Below, piece after piece: positions 19,287 to 22,909 of a stretch of 22,909 bases of DNA. Both the position numbers and the translations under genes were made by a program. The stretch is from JARIHD01 sp035629475. GTDB lineage: Bacteria; Patescibacteriota; Saccharimonadia; Saccharimonadales; UBA4665. The number at the start of each line of letters is the position of its first letter. Within the stretch, counting starts at the first letter, position 1. The notes under the pieces were generated by a model. The model was not told where the DNA came from, made no database searches, and saw only the letters and a program-made list of their open reading frames with translations. Location: positions 1 through 22,909 of the forward strand of contig DASPHS010000033.1 in assembly GCA_035629475.1 (NCBI GenBank), given 5' to 3'.

Positions 19287-19988
19287 ATGATTTTGTATAA
19301 CACGCTGATGGGTGTCGCAGCTGGCTTGGCGCTCATTCTGGTGCCGCGGCTCATGCGCAAACTGTATTTACGGCAACGCGTATCACCTGAAGGCTGGTCA
19401 CTGACCTTTGCCATCCTGGGATTCATCATGGCGCTCCTGGGTGGCCTGATGGCGACCACCTGGCCACTGACCGCCAATCCACCGATTAACATTGCTTTTG
19501 CCGAGCCAGTATTTGTACTGGGCCTGCTGTCGCTTGCCGCAGCCTTCTTCCTGTGGCGCAAGCGCGACACCATTATCGCCCTGAGCGAACAAAAGGCCGG
19601 TGGCGCAGCCGAGGTCGAGGTCAGGCAGACACTCACACCGATCTCCTGGATTGTGTTGGCCCTTGGTTTGATGCTTACCGCCATCACCTTGGCAATCCTG
19701 CGCTTTGAACTGGTAGGCGGTGCGCCGCCAGAAGAGCCGATTACCGGCCTGCTGTACGACAAGCCATGGATTGAGAATACCTTCTTCGCTATCTTGTATG
19801 GCCTGAGCGCTGTGGGCGCCCTGCTGACACCATGGGCTGTACGTAACTTTGGTGGCAAGGCCGCGCGCATCGTCGGCATTTGCTGGACCATCGCCGGCAT
19901 ACTCTTCCTCCTGTTCAGTGCCATGAACTACTACACGCACATCGGCATGCTGATAAACTTTGCCGAAGGCGATAAGTACCAGTGGTAA
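19287..19988 (+). CDS. Multi-pass membrane protein, DUF981-like
   Basis: A 233-residue protein with about six or seven hydrophobic helices: near residues 3-20, 40-57, 73-90, 118-138, 165-182 and 196-214. It begins MILYNTLMGVAAGLAL and ends with MNYYTHIGMLINFAEGDKYQW. The YNTLM start and NYYTHIGM end resemble the uncharacterised DUF981 family; this was judged by eye. Helix 2-3 and 4-5 loops contain charged residues but no known active site. GGGGG lies four bases before the ATG. It stands alone, divergent from the 304-aa gene and closed by a strong terminator. Function unknown. Confidence 0.75.
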   Translation: MILYNTLMGVAAGLALILVPRLMRKLYLRQRVSPEGWSLTFAILGFIMALLGGLMATTWPLTANPPINIAFAEPVFVLGLLSLAAAFFLWRKRDTIIALSEQKAGGAAEVEVRQTLTPISWIVLALGLMLTAITLAILRFELVGGAPPEEPITGLLYDKPWIENTFFAILYGLSAVGALLTPWAVRNFGGKAARIVGICWTIAGILFLLFSAMNYYTHIGMLINFAEGDKYQW

Positions 19989-20005
19989 GCTAGGCTTCAC
20001 CATAC

Positions 20006-20036
20006 AAAAAACGCCCGGGAGCCCTGGGCGTTTTTT
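20006..20036. terminator. Rho-independent terminator
   Basis: An 11-bp stem AAAAAACGCCC / GGGCGTTTTTT with a 9-base G/C-rich loop, 18 bases after the membrane-protein stop; T-runs on both strands. Confidence 0.88.
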
Positions 20037-20158
20037 AATATCCCAAAAAGCAGGCACACAAACACCACTAGGTCCTACTTGGGTTCGGGTTATGGCACCC
20101 TGACTGATTGGCTGAGGGATGAGGCTGTCCGGATACAACAAAAGTGGGACACTCTGAC

Positions 20159-20188
20159 TGGGTCCTGAAACAAGTTCAGGATGACGGG
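20159..20188. repeat. Small dispersed palindromic repeat, copy 3
   Basis: TGGGTCCTGAAACAAGTTCAGGATGACGG carries the arms TCCTGAA/TTCAGGA and is nearly the CCTGAAACAAGTTCAGG type seen in many bacterial genomes, which produces false ILNLFQDP-type peptides. It lies 20 bases after the rsmA stop and may act as a transcript-end structure. Confidence 0.7.
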
Positions 20189-20207
20189 AGGTGATGGGAG
20201 CGAGGGG

Positions 20208-20999
20208 TTATTTGGTGTGGGCCAGGTAGAGTGCGTGCCACTGCTCCAGGCTAAGAGCCTGAGCACGAGTCGTCGGGGCGATACCGGCGGCATCCAGCAG
20301 TGCAGTCGTCTGCTCGCGGCCCAATTGCAGTCCAGCACTCAGAGAATTGACCAGTGTCTTGCGGCGCTGGGAATAGCCAGCCTTTACCAGGCGGAAGAAT
20401 GCCTTGGTGTCGACATCAGTAAATAACGGCTCCTGGCGATACGAGAGCATCAGGATTTGAGAATCGACTTTGGGTGGCGGCGTAAACAAGCGGGCTGGCA
20501 CTAACGGACCCAAGCCGACGTTGCAGTAATACTGGGCACTGACCGACAGCAGCGACATAGCGCCGGGGCGAGCGCATACCCGCTCGGCTACCTCTTTTTG
20601 AATGAGTAATGAGCCGTCACTGAACGGGTTGCTGCTTTCGCACAATACACGCAATAGTTTACTTGTTAAGTAATAAGGAATGTTTGCTACCACTTTGTAG
20701 TTGGGCGGCAAACTGGTCAGGTCAAAGCTCAAAATGTCCTGGTGTACAACCGTCAGGTTGTCGGCCGGCACACGCAGCGGCAGTTCCCGGGCCAGATGCT
20801 CATCGAATTCCACAGCAATGACTTGCTTGGCGATCGCTACCAACTTTTCAGTCAGCGTGCCGGGACCGGGACCGATCTCCAGCACAACGTCATCGGTCGT
20901 TATGCCGGCAGCCTCAACCATGGCATCCAGGCTGAGCTCATCCTGCAGCCAGTGTTGGCCGAGAGATTTCTTGGTAGAAGGTAAATCCATGCTACCCAT
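20208..20999 (-). CDS. rsmA: 16S rRNA (adenine1518-N6/adenine1519-N6)-dimethyltransferase
   Basis: A 263-residue RsmA/KsgA. The enzyme dimethylates two adjacent adenines near the 3' end of 16S rRNA late in small-subunit assembly, using S-adenosylmethionine. Visible motifs (from the chosen start) are KKSLGQHWL near 10-18, EIGPGPG (41-47, SAM binding), acidic Glu64 in AVEFD, Asp88 in HQDI, and catalytic NIPYY at 106-110 (NLPY type). An in-frame extension upstream overlaps the preceding gene and is not credible. ATG 20999 starts one base after the TAA of the G5-domain gene; ATG 20990 is an alternative. Neither has a strong Shine-Dalgarno, so coupling to the upstream gene is likely. Length fits the family. 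Confidence 0.95.
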   Translation of the reverse strand: MGSMDLPSTKKSLGQHWLQDELSLDAMVEAAGITTDDVVLEIGPGPGTLTEKLVAIAKQVIAVEFDEHLARELPLRVPADNLTVVHQDILSFDLTSLPPNYKVVANIPYYLTSKLLRVLCESSNPFSDGSLLIQKEVAERVCARPGAMSLLSVSAQYYCNVGLGPLVPARLFTPPPKVDSQILMLSYRQEPLFTDVDTKAFFRLVKAGYSQRRKTLVNSLSAGLQLGREQTTALLDAAGIAPTTRAQALSLEQWHALYLAHTK

Positions 21000-21000
21000 C

Positions 21001-22296
21001 TTACCACCAATGCTTCGTGGTCCAATGGTTGTAGGCCGCGGACCAGCTGCCATAGCGACCCATGGCGTACCCATGACACCACTTCATTTGTGTTACTGGG
21101 TTGGACCCCCAGTCCGCCCCGGCGGAAGCCATTTTGCTCGCCGGTGTAGCCTGGCATAAGCCGTATCCTGTGCCAGAAGCAGTCGGCGTACCGTGATATG
21201 CCGGACAGCCGCCGTACTGACCTTGCCACTTGGTGTGGCACCAGCCGGACTCACGGCTGATGATGTAATCGGCATACTGATAATCACCAGGCTTCAGGCC
21301 GGCTGCGGCCATGACTGATGTCTTGTTGGCGGCGATATCGAAGTATACACCCTTGGCAACGACTTGCTTGACTGCCTCCTGGGCTACCACTTCCTGGATG
21401 ATCTTACGGCCGATTTCTACACCGTTCTGCAGTTCAACCTGGTAGGTCACCAGCTTCTTGCCGGGCGCTCCCTGCTGACGCACCACGGTCGTACCAAAGG
21501 TCAAGGACTTGTCCTCGACGGTTTCGACTGGCATATCGATAGGGACTTCCTGGGTAGCAATCTGGGTACCTTTGCGAATCAGAAATATCTGGGAATCAGC
21601 TGTCACCGCAGCATCCAAAGATGGCTGCACATCGTCATCCTTGCCCAAATTGATGTGCTTTTCCTTGAGCAGTTGCTTGATAGTCGTGGCGTGGGTACGC
21701 ATAGCCACTTGCGTACCGTACAGATTGACCGTAACGGGAGTAGCCCGCTTAATGACCACCCGTTCGCCAATGGAACTCTCAGTTACAAAGTTTTCGGTCG
21801 GCTTGAGCGAAAGATTGTCCTCAGGGTATACGGTAATGCCCGCCTGGCGGACAATACTGCGTGGTGTGGCTGCCGCGCTATAGGTAAACGTTTTATCAGC
21901 ACCATCAACAATAGTTACCGGTACAGCCCGGTAGACGTTGACGCGGAAATTATCGCCGATGATTTCGGTGTCTTTGGCGGGCTCAACAACATCACCTTCG
22001 TTCAGCTTGATCTCCAGCCGCTGCAGTAGCTGTCCTACCGTCTTTGCCTGCGTGGGCACCGTGCGCTCCTGTTTGTCATGGTTGATCATGACAATGTTCG
22101 TGTCATCGTCTGGTTGCAGTTGTGGCTTGCCACCGCTCAGCACGATCCAGGCGATTGTCACTAGCGCCAAGGAGACCATGAAGGTTACGACCGGTATGGC
22201 AAAGAACGGCTTTTTAGCATGCCGCTTAACAGTCCGCACATGCCGGCGGCGTGCCAGGGCGTACTTTCTTTGCAGGTGTTCCAAATAGTTGCGCAT
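21001..22296 (-). CDS. DUF348/G5-domain cell-wall lytic protein with lysozyme-like domain (Rpf/YabE-like)
   Basis: A 431-residue exported protein. A basic N-terminus precedes a membrane helix (about 33-54) acting as uncleaved anchor or signal. Three DUF348 repeats lie in about 65-240 and a G5 domain in about 245-320. A C-terminal lysozyme/transglycosylase-like domain follows (about 335-431), with Glu349 in SRESGW as the likely catalytic acid and GTGYGLCQATP as the second motif. Four Cys (353, 364, 381, 407) probably form disulfides. Such proteins cut glycan strands and are linked to growth or resuscitation. No Shine-Dalgarno precedes the ATG (AACCCCCTATTT). It is transcribed just ahead of rsmA, a neighbourhood also known from Gram-positive genomes. 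Confidence 0.9.
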   Translation of the reverse strand: MRNYLEHLQRKYALARRRHVRTVKRHAKKPFFAIPVVTFMVSLALVTIAWIVLSGGKPQLQPDDDTNIVMINHDKQERTVPTQAKTVGQLLQRLEIKLNEGDVVEPAKDTEIIGDNFRVNVYRAVPVTIVDGADKTFTYSAAATPRSIVRQAGITVYPEDNLSLKPTENFVTESSIGERVVIKRATPVTVNLYGTQVAMRTHATTIKQLLKEKHINLGKDDDVQPSLDAAVTADSQIFLIRKGTQIATQEVPIDMPVETVEDKSLTFGTTVVRQQGAPGKKLVTYQVELQNGVEIGRKIIQEVVAQEAVKQVVAKGVYFDIAANKTSVMAAAGLKPGDYQYADYIISRESGWCHTKWQGQYGGCPAYHGTPTASGTGYGLCQATPASKMASAGADWGSNPVTQMKWCHGYAMGRYGSWSAAYNHWTTKHWW

Positions 22297-22402
22297 AAAT
22301 AGGGGGTTTCATGGATTGTGCGCCAATAAAAAGACGCTACAACGATTCCACTGAAGCCACATCTATTGTACCAGACGACAGCAACCTAAGCGGGATGATG
22401 CA

Positions 22403-22431
22403 TTGCATATATACTGATAATATTTTATAAT
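22403..22431 (+). promoter_or_regulatory. Promoter of the 22440 gene, predicting a leaderless message
   Basis: TTGCAT (22403-22408), 17 bp, TATAAT (22426-22431); the ATG begins eight bases after the -10 box and no Shine-Dalgarno exists, so transcription should start at or within two bases of the ATG. Confidence 0.75.
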
Positions 22432-22439
22432 ACTGCTTT

Positions 22440-22909
22440 ATGCGTTCGTCTTCTTCGCTTGAGATAGCCACCCTACCTGCCGTCGAAATATACCCCGTTC
22501 CTGGGCGTATGCCTGATATGCAACAGCCCTACCGGCGGGTCATGCGCGCGGGCGGTGCGCTCGTTAAATACAGCGGCCATGAACAGCCAGTATCGGAAAC
22601 CATTAGCCTCCCCAGCCCACTCCAGGAGCGCGTAGCCTCGTTCATCACCTATTACCTAACTGACTACGAACCACGCGTTGACTACCCACCCTATGGTAAT
22701 AAGCGGTATATGTGCCACACCTTTGCCCAATACTTACTAACCGGCATGCACGCCCAGGGCGGCCGGGTCATCAACCGAGCCCTTGAACTGGGCGAACTGG
22801 GTCAGCCTGTCGATGACGACCACCATTTTGAGCCAGGTGATATGGGCATGGTGGCCGACACTGGGAGTAGCATACCGGCCCACAGTTTTGTTTCACTGGG
22901 CGGCAATGA
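22440..22909 (+). CDS. Uncharacterised Cys/His protein, possible papain-fold hydrolase (partial)
   Basis: The first 156 codons of a gene cut by the window end. The N-terminus is Pro-rich; the folded part starts near residue 58. YMCHTFAQYLL (90-100) followed by FEPGDMGMVAD (130-140) and IPAHSFVSLG (145-154) has the order Cys, GD-M-hydrophobic, His seen in NlpC/P60 and CHAP-type papain folds, with Cys92 and His148 as the candidate pair. There is no signal peptide, so the target is probably cytoplasmic, or export is non-classical. The family is not recognised. The promoter predicts a leaderless mRNA. The last bases are not a stop in this frame. Confidence 0.6.
   Translation, partial: MRSSSSLEIATLPAVEIYPVPGRMPDMQQPYRRVMRAGGALVKYSGHEQPVSETISLPSPLQERVASFITYYLTDYEPRVDYPPYGNKRYMCHTFAQYLLTGMHAQGGRVINRALELGELGQPVDDDHHFEPGDMGMVADTGSSIPAHSFVSLGGN

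Noticed and set aside
20090..20338. 82-aa minus frame containing ILNLFQDP
   Set aside because: This peptide is the known false translation of the CCTGAAACAAGTTCAGG palindromic repeat; the rest overlaps rsmA in another frame.
21000..21074. N-terminal extension of RsmA
   Set aside because: It overlaps the G5-domain gene and lies before the conserved KKSLGQHWL start of the family.
21364..22029. 221-aa plus-strand frame opposite the G5-domain gene
   Set aside because: The minus-strand protein has clear domains; this is a shadow.
1..22909. Alternative genetic code (TGA as Gly)
   Set aside because: TGA ends the SDR and CHAP genes at natural family lengths and no in-frame TGA occurs within conserved domains.
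1..22909. CRISPR array, insertion sequence or replication origin
   Set aside because: No regularly spaced repeats, transposase or recombinase genes, or DnaA-box clusters were noticed.

Overview
The window reads as a chromosomal piece of a small-genome, monoderm bacterium, most likely Candidatus Saccharibacteria (TM7) or a close Patescibacteria relative. This is an inference. It rests on many short uncharacterised proteins, Gram-positive-style surface proteins (a CHAP amidase with signal peptide and C-terminal membrane anchor, and a DUF348/G5 cell-wall lytic protein), an RND pump with no adaptor or outer-membrane partner, and moderately high G+C. TGA serves as a stop codon (SDR gene, CHAP gene), so the TGA-as-glycine code of Gracilibacteria is not used.

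Layout. 1-1430: tRNA-Phe(GAA) on the minus strand; its terminator and last six tRNA bases recur as a perfect 47-bp direct repeat at the left edge. Between the copies lies an AT-richer two-gene unit: a 2H phosphoesterase and a membrane protein with a Cys/His cluster. 1546-4235: trehalase-family glycosidase, a small DoxX-like membrane protein and an SDR oxidoreductase, all minus. 4236-6060: a gap with a palindromic repeat, a terminator and possible structured RNA, then a DEAD-box helicase (DEVD in motif II) with a consensus promoter and a roughly 100-nt leader. 6062-8350: an MFS DHA2 exporter with a downstream TetR regulator; an operator palindrome exactly fills the 17-bp promoter spacer and a second copy lies 33 bp away.

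8365-11038: minus-strand surface/unknown cluster with a 54-aa C/CxxC/H protein missed by length-limited ORF calling, a Q-rich PH-like protein, the CHAP protein, an acidic 95-aa protein and a 68-aa protein. 11123-14742: a Crp/Fnr-type regulator convergent with a 947-aa RND permease, separated by an 18-bp perfect-stem terminator. 14862-17101: a membrane-anchored protein, a 44-aa basic protein, an unknown 213-aa protein and tmRNA (ssrA, minus) with a readable 28-residue tag. 17102-19988: an unknown protein, a MarR regulator, a membrane-anchored Cys-containing protein and a multi-pass membrane protein. 20208-22909: rsmA (ksgA), the DUF348/G5/lysozyme-like protein, and the start of an uncharacterised Cys/His protein cut by the window end.

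Themes. The window combines envelope and cell-wall remodelling, two efflux pumps, three transcription regulators, and core RNA functions (tmRNA, tRNA, RsmA, helicase). Several genes have a good -10 box only 8-10 nt before the ATG and no Shine-Dalgarno, which suggests leaderless transcripts. Palindromes tied to promoters recur upstream of tRNA-Phe, trehalase, MFS and CHAP. No CRISPR array, integrase or transposase was seen.
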